From NCBI GenBank assembly GCA_005889445.1, contig VBGS01000095.1, positions 1 through 58,524 on the forward strand: a DNA stretch of 58,524 bases. Reading direction: 5' to 3'. Below, in pieces: positions 16,880 to 24,587 of the stretch (the first letter of the stretch is position 1; each line of letters begins with the position of its first letter). The translations under genes and the position numbers were made by a program. Under the pieces are notes generated by a model, which saw only the letters and a program-made list of their open reading frames with translations, did no database searches and was not told where the DNA came from. Origin of the DNA: Chloroflexota bacterium (GTDB lineage Bacteria; Chloroflexota; Limnocylindria; P2-11E).

Positions 16880-17992
16880 TTAGGCCCGGACCCGGTAGTT
16901 CGGCGCTTCGGTCGTGATCCGCACGTCGTGCGGATGCGACTCGCGCAGGCCCGCGCCCGAGATGCGTACGAACCGCGCGTTCGCGCGCAGGTCGTCGATG
17001 TTCGCCGCGCCAGCGTAGCCCATGCCCGCGCGAAGACCGCCCACCAGCTGGTGCACGAGCGGCGCGAGCGGACCCTGCACGCGCACGCGTCCCTCGATGC
17101 CTTCCGGCACCAGCTTCGAGAACTCGCCGACGTCCTGCTGCCCGTAGCGGTCGCGCGAGACACCGCTGCCCGAGCCGCGAGCCTGCATCGCCCCGAGAGA
17201 GCCCATCCCGCGGAACGACTTGAAGCGTCCCTCACCCGTTTCGACGACGTCGCCAGGCGCCTCATCGACGCCGGCGAGGAGGCCGCCGAGCATCACCGTC
17301 GACGCGCCGGCGCCGATCGCCTTGGTGATGTCGCCTGAGTGCTGGATCCCGCCGTCCGCGCAGACCGGTATGCCGTGCCGATCCGCGGCCTCGGCGCAGT
17401 CGAACACCGCGGTGATCTGCGGCATCCCCGCCCCCGCGACGATCCGCGTGGTGCAGATGGCGCCCGGACCCATGCCTACCTTCACGCAATCGGCGCCCGC
17501 GGCGATCAGCTCCTCGGTGCCCTCGGCGGTCGCGACGTTGCCCGCGATGACCTGCACGCGGTGCCGGGCCTTCACCTTCTCGACCATGCGGATGACCGCG
17601 GCGGAGTGACCGTGCGCCGTGTCCACCACGATCACATCGACACCGGCCGCGACGAGCGCGGCTGCTCGCTCGTCCGCGTCGGCGGCGACGCCCACCGCGG
17701 CGCCGACGAGCACGTCCGCGTCCTTGGCGCGCCGGACCTCGGCGACCTGATCGGCGATGGAAAAGTTGCGGTGGATCACGCCGAGGCCGCCGAGACGACC
17801 GAGCGCGATGGTCATCGTCGCGTCGCAGACCGTGTCCATCGCCGCGGCGAGGAGCGGGATGTCGAGGCGGATCTCGTTCGTGAGTCGGGTCTCGGTCGAG
17901 ACCTGGGTCGGGAGGATGTCGCTGCGGGCCGGGATGAGGAGGACGTCGTCGAAGGTGAGACCTTCTTTGGCGAACTTCTCTCCCCGGTTCAA
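16880..17992 (-). CDS. guaB: IMP dehydrogenase lacking the CBS (Bateman) module
   Basis: A 370-residue TIM-barrel IMPDH oxidising IMP to XMP with NAD. Present: GLTFDDVLLIPARSDILP, the substrate loop GPGAICTTRIVAG with the catalytic Cys, FKSFRGMGSLGAMQ and the flap GSGVSRDRYGQ. Typical bacterial enzymes are about 485-490 residues because two CBS domains are inserted after QVAEVRRAK. Here that point continues straight into DADVLVGAAVGV, so the allosteric module is absent. The start is TTG 17992 with aaggag at 17998-18003. Confidence 0.94.
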   Translation of the reverse strand: MNRGEKFAKEGLTFDDVLLIPARSDILPTQVSTETRLTNEIRLDIPLLAAAMDTVCDATMTIALGRLGGLGVIHRNFSIADQVAEVRRAKDADVLVGAAVGVAADADERAAALVAAGVDVIVVDTAHGHSAAVIRMVEKVKARHRVQVIAGNVATAEGTEELIAAGADCVKVGMGPGAICTTRIVAGAGMPQITAVFDCAEAADRHGIPVCADGGIQHSGDITKAIGAGASTVMLGGLLAGVDEAPGDVVETGEGRFKSFRGMGSLGAMQARGSGSGVSRDRYGQQDVGEFSKLVPEGIEGRVRVQGPLAPLVHQLVGGLRAGMGYAGAANIDDLRANARFVRISGAGLRESHPHDVRITTEAPNYRVRA

Positions 17993-18003
17993 TCTGACTC
18001 CTT

Positions 18004-18021
18004 CGTGGGGCTGGCCCCACG
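18004..18021 (-). promoter_or_regulatory. Hairpin abutting the guaB ribosome binding site
   Basis: cgtgggg (18004-18010) and ccccacg (18015-18021) form a 7-bp GC-rich stem in the 72-nt gap between purA and guaB. On the coding strand it ends immediately before the guaB Shine-Dalgarno (aaggag, 17998-18003). No T-tract follows, so it is unlikely to be a terminator; it could affect guaB translation or mRNA processing. No direct evidence of function. Confidence 0.35.
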
Positions 18022-18064
18022 CCCCTCACTCTCCTCGGCGGAAGGTACAGGTTTCTTCCTTAGA

Positions 18065-19327
18065 TTAGAGGATGGTGGCCTCGCGTTCGGGTCCGACGCC
18101 CACCATCCCGATCGGCGCCCCCACCGTCTCCTCGATACGGGTGAGGTAGGCACGGGCGTTCGCGGGAAGCGCGCGACGCTCGGCCGCATGCGCGATCGAG
18201 GTATTCCACCCGGCGAGCGTCTCGTAGCAGGGCTTGACGCGCTCGAGCGCGTGCGTCGTGGGCATGTCGCACGTCGACGCGCCATCGAGTTCGTACCGGG
18301 TGCAGAACGGGATGCGCTCGTAGACATCGAGGACGTCCAGCTTCGTCACCGCGATCTCGGTGAACGCGTTGAGCCGGTGCGCGTGCCGGGCAGCGATCGC
18401 GTCGAACCAGCCCACGCGGCGCGGCCGGCCGGTCGTGGCGCCGTATTCATGCGCGCGCTCGCGAAGGTCGTGCGCCTCTTGACCGTGGAGCTCGGTCGGG
18501 AAGGGGCCCTCGCCGACCGCGGTCGAGTAGGCCTTCACGACGCCGATGACCCGCGTGATCTTGCGGGGTGGGATCCCCGCACCGACCGAGCCGCCCCCCG
18601 CGAGCGGGTTCGAGCTCGTGACGTACGGATAGATGCCCCAGTCGAGGTCCCGCATCGCGCCCAGCTGGCCCTCCAGGAGGACGCGCGCATCGGTCGCTAT
18701 CGCACGCTCGACCAGCGGCAACGTGTCCACGATTCGGTCGCCCAGCGTCGACGCGGCGGCCAGCACCACGTCCGCGACCTCACGCGGATCGAGCGGCGCG
18801 TCGCCGAAGCGCTCGAGGATCGCGTTCTTCGTGTCGAGCTCGCGGGCGACGCGTTCGCGGAAGCGCTCGGGGTCACGGACCTCGTAGACCTGGATCCCAT
18901 GACGACCGACCTTGTCCGAGTAAGCCGGCCCGACACCCATTCCGGTCGTCCCGAGCCTCCGCCGTCCGCGCTCGCGCTCGTCAAGACGATCGAGCGCGAT
19001 GTGATACGGCATGAGCAGGTGGGCGCGGTCGGAGACGCGCAGGTTCGTCGTCGCGATGCCGGCCTTCTCGAGCTCGGCGAGCTCGCGACACAGGAAGGGA
19101 AGATCGACGACGGTGCCCGGACCGAGGACGCACACCGCGTTCGGATTGAAGATGCCGCTCGGGACGAGATGGAGCTTGAAGGTGCCGTGATCGTTGACGA
19201 CGGTGTGCCCGGCGTTGTTGCCGCCCTGGAACCGGATGACCACGTCCGCCTCCTGCGCCAGGAGGTCGGTGATCTTTCCTTTGCCTTCGTCGCCCCACTG
19301 CGCGCCGACGATGGCGGTCACGGGCAC
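18065..19327 (-). CDS. purA: Adenylosuccinate synthetase
   Basis: A 420-residue GTP-dependent enzyme committing IMP to AMP. The start is GTG 19327, giving VPVTAIVGAQWGDEGKGKI, the invariant N-terminal P-loop-like motif with catalytic Asp; longer upstream frames are not conserved. Also present are GGNNAGHTVV with the catalytic His, GTTGMGVGPAYSDK and GATTGRPRRVGWFD. It begins 12 nt after the stop of the YdcF-like gene upstream and heads the minus-strand purine run. Confidence 0.96.
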   Translation of the reverse strand: MPVTAIVGAQWGDEGKGKITDLLAQEADVVIRFQGGNNAGHTVVNDHGTFKLHLVPSGIFNPNAVCVLGPGTVVDLPFLCRELAELEKAGIATTNLRVSDRAHLLMPYHIALDRLDERERGRRRLGTTGMGVGPAYSDKVGRHGIQVYEVRDPERFRERVARELDTKNAILERFGDAPLDPREVADVVLAAASTLGDRIVDTLPLVERAIATDARVLLEGQLGAMRDLDWGIYPYVTSSNPLAGGGSVGAGIPPRKITRVIGVVKAYSTAVGEGPFPTELHGQEAHDLRERAHEYGATTGRPRRVGWFDAIAARHAHRLNAFTEIAVTKLDVLDVYERIPFCTRYELDGASTCDMPTTHALERVKPCYETLAGWNTSIAHAAERRALPANARAYLTRIEETVGAPIGMVGVGPEREATIL

Positions 19328-19338
19328 GTGTATGAATG

Positions 19339-19923
19339 CTAGCCCGCGCGCTGCCCCGCGACCAGCGCTCCGAGCTTCGCGAGCTCGACCAGCGTGCGGG
19401 CGCGTGACGGATCGCGCGTCCACCACACGTTGGCATCCCAGTCCGGATCGTCCGCCGGATGATTGCGGAACGTGATCCCGCCTCGCCGATCGAACTCGCG
19501 CTCGAACAGGATCGACGCGCGGCGCTGGTGATACGGGCTCGTGACGAGGATCGCCGTCCGCAGATTGCGCGCGTGCATAAGCTCGGCGACGTTCGCCGCG
19601 TTCTCCTCAGTGGTCGCCGACTCCGGCTCGGTAAGGATCGCGTCCGCGGGGACGCCCGCCGCGACCGCGGCGCGCTTCATGAGCTCGGCCGACGCGACCG
19701 ACTGCGGGTCCTGCGACGCGCCCGAGAAGATGAGGACGGGTGCGTAGCCCTGCTTCCAGAGCGCGACCGCGCTGTCGGTGCGCGCGCCGGTGTCGCCCGA
19801 GATCGCGATGATCGCGTCGACGTGGGCGATCGGATCCGCGACCGCCAGATAGTGGCCGACGCCGGCCAGCGCGACGATCACGCTTGCCGCCCCGAGGACG
19901 AAACCGAAAAGAAACCGCCTCAT
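19339..19923 (-). CDS. YdcF/SanA-family (DUF218) membrane-anchored protein
   Basis: A 194-residue protein from ATG 19923 (TTG 19932 is an alternative). An N-terminal hydrophobic segment (FLFGFVLGAASVIVALAGVG) anchors it, followed by the DUF218 core: DAIIAISGDTGARTDSAV, PVLIFSGASQDPQS, ESATTEENAANVAELM and ILVTSPYHQRRAS. The family includes SanA and ElyC, linked to envelope integrity in enterobacteria. The role here is inferred from fold only. It diverges from the PstS-like gene at 20040. Confidence 0.85.
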   Translation of the reverse strand: MRRFLFGFVLGAASVIVALAGVGHYLAVADPIAHVDAIIAISGDTGARTDSAVALWKQGYAPVLIFSGASQDPQSVASAELMKRAAVAAGVPADAILTEPESATTEENAANVAELMHARNLRTAILVTSPYHQRRASILFEREFDRRGGITFRNHPADDPDWDANVWWTRDPSRARTLVELAKLGALVAGQRAG

Positions 19924-20039
19924 CCCCGTCAAGCGTGCAGGAAAGAAGCCGATCGGTACAGGCTCAGCAATTTGATCTAGTCCTCGCTGCGGATGCGCTC
20001 AGTCAACTGATGCGTCTAGCGTCCCGCGAAGGAAACAGG

Positions 20040-20870
20040 GTGGCTATCCGGATTGCCGCCATCGCGATCGGCGCGCTGCTTCTCGGTAGCAGCTGCGGCC
20101 CGACGGCACCTGCTCCGCGCACTCCCGATCCACTCGCGGGGACATACGTTCTCCGCGGTGGCGGTGGCGCGCTCGACGCGGTCACGGCGCTCGCCTCGGC
20201 CTTCTCGACGATCCATCCCAGCGTCCAGTTTCAAGGATTCGAGGACGTCGGGTCAGACGCGGCCGTGAAGCTCACCGCGTCCGGCGAGGCGGACCTCGGG
20301 TTCATCAGCCGCGAGCTACGCCCGGGAGAGGTATCTCAAGTGTTGACAGTGTCGATCGGCCGGTCGGGCACCGCGCTCGCCGTGAACGCGAGCAACCTTC
20401 TGCAGGGCCTCACGAAAGACCAGGTCGCCCAGATCTACACCGGTGCGATCACCGATTGGAACGACGTGGGCGGCAATGCCGGGCGGATCCGTCCGTTCCT
20501 GCGCGAGTCGGGCTCCGCGGTGCGGTCCACCTTCGAGGCCTACTTCTTTGGCGGGACGAAGCCGGTCTACGGCAAGATCGTGGCCGACGTGAACGACGCG
20601 AACGAGACGCTCAAGGCGATCTCGTCGTTCAACGGCGCGGTCGGGATGTTGAGCATGACCGCGCAGGTCTACGGCGCGCAAGGCATCCGCCTCCTCGCCA
20701 TCGACGGGATCTCGGCGACCCGAGCGAACGTCGCGAACGGGACGTACAGGGTCCTGCGTCCGCTGTATCTCGTCTACAACCCGGATCCGAGCAAGGTGAA
20801 GCCCGCCATGAAGGAGTTCCTGGACTTCGTGCGCGGTCCCGCGGGCCGCGACGTCCTCGCCGGCCTCTAG
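20040..20870 (+). CDS. PstS-like phosphate-binding lipoprotein
   Basis: A 276-residue extracytoplasmic solute-binding protein. GTG 20040 with aagga at 20029-20033 gives a classic lipoprotein signal (AIAIGALLLGSSC), so Cys becomes the lipidated residue. The body follows the PBP_like_2/PstS pattern: GGGGALDAVTALASAF, GEADLGFISRELRP, LTKDQVAQIYTGAITDWNDVGG, RESGSAVRSTFEAYFF and SFNGAVGMLS. No pstC, pstA or pstB follows, so it may be an orphan binding protein. ATG 20010 is an alternative start but leaves an untypical signal. Confidence 0.85.
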   Translation: MAIRIAAIAIGALLLGSSCGPTAPAPRTPDPLAGTYVLRGGGGALDAVTALASAFSTIHPSVQFQGFEDVGSDAAVKLTASGEADLGFISRELRPGEVSQVLTVSIGRSGTALAVNASNLLQGLTKDQVAQIYTGAITDWNDVGGNAGRIRPFLRESGSAVRSTFEAYFFGGTKPVYGKIVADVNDANETLKAISSFNGAVGMLSMTAQVYGAQGIRLLAIDGISATRANVANGTYRVLRPLYLVYNPDPSKVKPAMKEFLDFVRGPAGRDVLAGL

Positions 20871-21802
20871 GCCGGGCCGAGCGCTCCCTCAGCGCGGGCG
20901 GTCATCCGCAGACCCTCAGCCAGATCCGTTCGTGGCGACCAGAGCCTGTCCCGGGCGGCCTTCGACGGGTCGACGCACCCGCGCCGAAGCTCGGCGGACC
21001 GTGGCGGCGCGCGCCGGACGCCGGGCGGCGGGCCGAGCACGGCGGTGAGGGCGCTCACGAGATCGTTGACGCTCGTCGCGACTCCGGTGCCGATGTTGTA
21101 CGTGCCCTCGTGGTCGCTGCGCAGCGCGGTCATCACCGCCTCGGCCACATCGCCGACGTAGACGTAATCACGCTGGTACCCGCCATCGCCAAAGATCGTT
21201 ATGGGCTCACGGCGCTTCCAGCACCCGATGAAGATCGCGATGACGCCTCCCTCGAGATCCCGCCGCTGCCGCGGTCCATAGATGTTCGCGAGACGCATCG
21301 TGATGGAGCGGAGCGTCGAGCGGGCGACGACGCGCTCGGCCTGCGCCTTGAATCTGCCGTAGTTCGATTGCGGATCGACGGGCACGGTCTCGTCGGCGCA
21401 GACCGGCGTTTCGCCGTAGATCGAGCCACCGGTCGAGATGTTGATGAAGTCGGTCGCGCCCATCTGTCTCGCGAGCTCGACCACGTTGTCGGTACCCTCG
21501 ACGATCACACGCCGATAGAGATCTTCCCTTTCCATCGACTCGACGACCTTCGTCTTCGCGGCGCAGTGCACGACCGCGTGGACGTGGTCTCCGGCGAGCA
21601 CGCGCCCGAGCCCGCTCATGTCCGAGATGTCGGCGACGCGCAGGTCCGCGGCCTCGTTCAGGTTCGCGCGGTCGCCCGTCGAGAGATCGTCGACGACGAG
21701 CACGCGATCGCCGCGCGCGACCAGTGCATCGACGATGTGACTTCCGAGAAATCCGGCACCGCCGGTAACGAGGACACGCAAGCCGCGACCGACTCTACTC
21801 AT
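20867..21802 (-). CDS. NAD-dependent sugar-nucleotide epimerase/dehydratase (extended SDR)
   Basis: A 311-residue extended short-chain dehydrogenase. The Rossmann motif VLVTGGAGFLGSHIVDAL is near the N-terminus, the catalytic Thr/Ser region is FINISTGGSIYGE, and YGRFK provides the YxxxK pair. RLANIYGPRQ and the QRDYVYVGDVAEAV stretch are typical of UDP-glucose 4-epimerase-like enzymes. The substrate cannot be told. Its stop shares the CTAG with the convergent stop of the PstS-like gene. Confidence 0.88.
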   Translation of the reverse strand: MSRVGRGLRVLVTGGAGFLGSHIVDALVARGDRVLVVDDLSTGDRANLNEAADLRVADISDMSGLGRVLAGDHVHAVVHCAAKTKVVESMEREDLYRRVIVEGTDNVVELARQMGATDFINISTGGSIYGETPVCADETVPVDPQSNYGRFKAQAERVVARSTLRSITMRLANIYGPRQRRDLEGGVIAIFIGCWKRREPITIFGDGGYQRDYVYVGDVAEAVMTALRSDHEGTYNIGTGVATSVNDLVSALTAVLGPPPGVRRAPPRSAELRRGCVDPSKAARDRLWSPRTDLAEGLRMTARAEGALGPA

Positions 21803-21810
21803 GCGCGCGG

Positions 21811-21877
21811 TTGTCCACCGTTTGGGCCGCCGGTGGATACATGGTGGACGAATTTGGTGGAGAAGCCTGTGGACCTC
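21811..21877. repeat. Cluster of GTGGA/TCCAC motifs upstream of dnaB
   Basis: Within 67 nt there is ttgtccacc (21811-21819), then ggtggatac, ggtggacga, ggtggagaa and tgtggacct. Several differ by one or two bases from GC-rich DnaA boxes (TTGTCCACA and its complement). A similar cluster lies at 31909-31957. Whether these bind DnaA, another factor or nothing is unknown; spacing is irregular. Confidence 0.4.
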
Positions 21878-21967
21878 GGTGCGGCGACGGAGGACCCTTT
21901 GCTACCGCCGACGTTCCGCTCGCTCCGCTTCCCAGGTGTGTTTGCCGGAGGTTTTGGTTGCGCCTGC

Positions 21968-21996
21968 TTGTCCGCATCGAACGTATGTTCGATACT
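21968..21996 (+). promoter_or_regulatory. LexA-box promoter of the dnaB pair
   Basis: ttgtcc (21968-21973), a 17-nt spacer and gatact (21991-21996) form a sigma70-like promoter. The spacer is occupied by cgaacgtatgttcg (21978-21991), an exact fit to the Gram-positive SOS box CGAACRNRYGTTYG, with arms extending to atcgaac/gttcgat. LexA bound there would block RNA polymerase. The predicted start of transcription lies within a few nt of the dnaB ATG (22005), so the mRNA would be nearly leaderless. LexA itself is encoded at 27794. Confidence 0.75.
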
Positions 21997-22004
21997 CTGT
22001 GTAG

Positions 22005-24587
22005 ATGACGCTCGAGACCCGGACCAACCGTCAGGTCCCGTTCGACGAGGGCGCCGAGCAGCAGGTGCTGGGAAGCCTGCTGTCGGATCGCGATGCGATC
22101 TTCAAAGTGGCGGATCTCCTCGGGGTCCAGGACTTCTACGTCCCGCGACATCAGCGCGTGTACGCAGCGGTGCAGGCGCTCCTCGAGCGGCGCGAGCGGA
22201 TCGATCCGCTCACCATCCAGGTCGAGCTGGCTCGCCGCGAGGAACTCGATCGCGTCGGCGGCGCGGCATTCCTGCGCGCGCTCACCGATGCCGTCCCGAC
22301 CGCGGTCGAGATCGAGCGGCACGCCCACGTCGTCCGCGACCGCGCGATCCTTCGCAGGCTGCTCGGCGCGGCGACCGCGATCGCCGCCGACGCCTACGAC
22401 GAGCCGACTGACATCCCGCTCGCCCTCGACCGGGCCGAGCAGCGCCTGTTCGCGCTCCGTGATGAATCCGCCAAAACGCAGCTCCGGCATATCACGGCGT
22501 CGCTCCAGACGAACTACGAGCACCTCACCGAGCGTATGGAGCGTCCCTTCGAGCTCTCGGGGATCCCCTCCGGCTTCAAGGAGGTCGACTACTACACGGA
22601 GGGCTTCACGACGGGGGACCTGATCGTCATCGCGGCGCGCCCGTCGGTCGGAAAGACGAGCCTCGCGCTGGGTATGACCTACAACATCGCGCGGCGCGGA
22701 CACCCGGTCCTGCTTTTTTCGCTTGAGATGGACACCAAGCAGATCGTCGCGCGCTTCCTCGCGCTCAACTCGCGAATGGATCTGCTCGCGATGCGGACCG
22801 GGAACATCATCGACACCGACGCCGCGGCGGCACTGCACGGCCTGCCGATCCTCATCGACGACACGCCCGGCATCTCGATCATGGAGCTGCGCACGAAGGC
22901 GCGCCGCGCGAGCACGCACGAGAAGATCGAGGTCATCGTCGTCGATTACCTCCAGCTCGTGCGAACCGGCGGTGAGGAAGAGAACCGCGTTCAGGAGATC
23001 GCGGCGATCACTCGCAATCTCAAATCACTCGCGCGCGAGTTGAACGTGGTCATCATCGGTCTGTCGCAGCTCTCGCGGGCCGCGGGCGATTCTGGAGGCG
23101 AACCGAAGCTCTCGACACTCCGCGAATGCGTAACGGCGGAAACGATCGTGTGCCTCGCAGACGGAAGGCGAATTCCCGTCTCTGAACTTGTGGGAACAAG
23201 GCCAGTGGTGTGGTCGCTCCGGAATGACCGCCTCGTCACGGCGGAGGCGGAGGCTGTCTTCGTCGTCGGGAGCAAGCCCGTTTACAAGGTCCGATTGGCG
23301 AGCGGACGGTCGATCCGCGCAACGGCCGAGCATCGCCTTCGCGGATTCGATCGGTGGCAAACCGTCGCGGAACTCAAGAGCGGTGACCGGCTCGCGATCG
23401 TCAGAAGGCTCCCGGAGCCCAATTCGACCGTCGAATGGCGCGACCCGAAGATCGGCTTTCTTGGTCAGATGATCGGCGACGGTAGCTACCTGAAGAGCGC
23501 TCCGATGCGCTACACGACGAGCTCTGAAGCAAACAGTCGCTTTGTGGCCGAAACCGCGATCGACGAGATTGGAGCCCGAGTGAAGCGATATCCGGATGTG
23601 GGCAACTGGCATCAGCTCCTAATCAGTGGAAACGGCAATCGCTGGCATCCCGCCGGTGTCAACCAATGGTTCCGACAGCTGGGGATTTTCGGACAGCGTT
23701 CGCATCAGAAGCGGGTTCCTCGCGATGCATTCGCCTTGTCAAACGAGCAGTTGAAGACGCTTCTGCGACATCTCTGGGCAACGGACGGGTCGATCAGCAT
23801 TCGCACCGGTCTTGGTGGACATGGCATGTACTACGCGACCAACAGCCCGGGGTTGGCGGCTGATGTCGCCGCCCTCCTTCTGCGATTGGAGATCGTGACC
23901 CGAACGATACGCACTGTTGAAACGCCGTACCTCCCGGGCTATCAAGTCCACATTTCGGGCACCGAGGCCCAGAGACGTTTCGTCGAGTCGGTGGGTGCGT
24001 TTGGGCCGCGGACTGAACCTGCCACCGCATTCATGGCCGTCACGGCGAACACCATTCCCAACACGAACGTCGACACGGTTCCGCGCGAGGTATTCGATGT
24101 GGTGCGCGCCCGCATGAAGCAACGACTGATCACGACGCGAGAAATGGCGCGCCTTCGTGGCACCTCGTACGGCGGATCAGGACACTTCAGCTTCTCGCCG
24201 TCACGACCGCATCTCGCCAGCTACGCGGAGCTTCTCGAGGACGACGAGCTCATGGCCCATGCGACCAATGATCTGTTCTGGGACGAGGTCATCGAGGTTG
24301 CGCCCGACGGCGAGGAGCTCGTCTATGACTTGACCGTTCCTGAGACCGAGTGCTGGCTTGCGGACGGGATCGTGAGTCACAACTCTGGCGCCCTCGAGCA
24401 AGATGCGGACATCGTGATGATGCTCTGGCGCGAAAAGGACGAGACCCCTCCCGGCGCGCCGCGGCTCATCAATGGCAGCGTCGCGAAGAACCGGAACGGA
24501 CCGACCGGGATCTTCCAGCTCCTGTTCGAGAGTGAGCAAGCCAAGTTCTTCTCGAAGGCACCCGAAGACAGCGGAGCGCCGGTATGA
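22005..24587 (+). CDS. dnaB: Replicative DNA helicase DnaB with intein
   Basis: An 860-codon frame. After removal of an intein (residues 375-793) the extein is 441 residues, normal for DnaB. The N-terminal domain (residues 10-150) carries FDEGAEQQVLGSLLSD. The RecA-like domain has Walker A ARPSVGKTSLAL (about residue 214) and Walker B EVIVVDYLQLV. The C-terminal extein segment is SGALEQDADIVMMLWR. The intein splits the highly conserved LRE/SGALEQDAD element. No clear Shine-Dalgarno precedes the ATG; the promoter with a LexA box ends about 10 nt upstream. It overlaps a second dnaB by ATGA. Confidence 0.96.
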   Translation: MTLETRTNRQVPFDEGAEQQVLGSLLSDRDAIFKVADLLGVQDFYVPRHQRVYAAVQALLERRERIDPLTIQVELARREELDRVGGAAFLRALTDAVPTAVEIERHAHVVRDRAILRRLLGAATAIAADAYDEPTDIPLALDRAEQRLFALRDESAKTQLRHITASLQTNYEHLTERMERPFELSGIPSGFKEVDYYTEGFTTGDLIVIAARPSVGKTSLALGMTYNIARRGHPVLLFSLEMDTKQIVARFLALNSRMDLLAMRTGNIIDTDAAAALHGLPILIDDTPGISIMELRTKARRASTHEKIEVIVVDYLQLVRTGGEEENRVQEIAAITRNLKSLARELNVVIIGLSQLSRAAGDSGGEPKLSTLRECVTAETIVCLADGRRIPVSELVGTRPVVWSLRNDRLVTAEAEAVFVVGSKPVYKVRLASGRSIRATAEHRLRGFDRWQTVAELKSGDRLAIVRRLPEPNSTVEWRDPKIGFLGQMIGDGSYLKSAPMRYTTSSEANSRFVAETAIDEIGARVKRYPDVGNWHQLLISGNGNRWHPAGVNQWFRQLGIFGQRSHQKRVPRDAFALSNEQLKTLLRHLWATDGSISIRTGLGGHGMYYATNSPGLAADVAALLLRLEIVTRTIRTVETPYLPGYQVHISGTEAQRRFVESVGAFGPRTEPATAFMAVTANTIPNTNVDTVPREVFDVVRARMKQRLITTREMARLRGTSYGGSGHFSFSPSRPHLASYAELLEDDELMAHATNDLFWDEVIEVAPDGEELVYDLTVPETECWLADGIVSHNSGALEQDADIVMMLWREKDETPPGAPRLINGSVAKNRNGPTGIFQLLFESEQAKFFSKAPEDSGAPV
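23127..24383 (+). mobile_element. DnaB intein with LAGLIDADG homing endonuclease
   Basis: A 419-residue intein from Cys375 to Asn793 of the dnaB frame. Block A is CVTAETIVCLADG, block B contains ATAEHRL with the TxxH His, and block F/G ends YDLTVPETECWLADGIVSHN followed by Ser as the +1 nucleophile. All splicing residues are present (Cys1, penultimate His, Asn, Ser+1). The central domain has two dodecapeptide motifs, LGQMIGDGSY (about 485) and LRHLWATDGS (about 587), so an active DOD endonuclease is plausible. Splicing competence is inferred from residues only. Confidence 0.95.

Noticed and set aside
17339..19342. A 667-codon plus-strand frame over guaB and purA
   Set aside because: It covers two clearly recognised minus-strand enzymes and has no recognisable domain.
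21803..22004. A replication origin
   Set aside because: The GTGGA motifs are few and imperfect, there is no AT-rich unwinding region, and no dnaA or dnaN is nearby.
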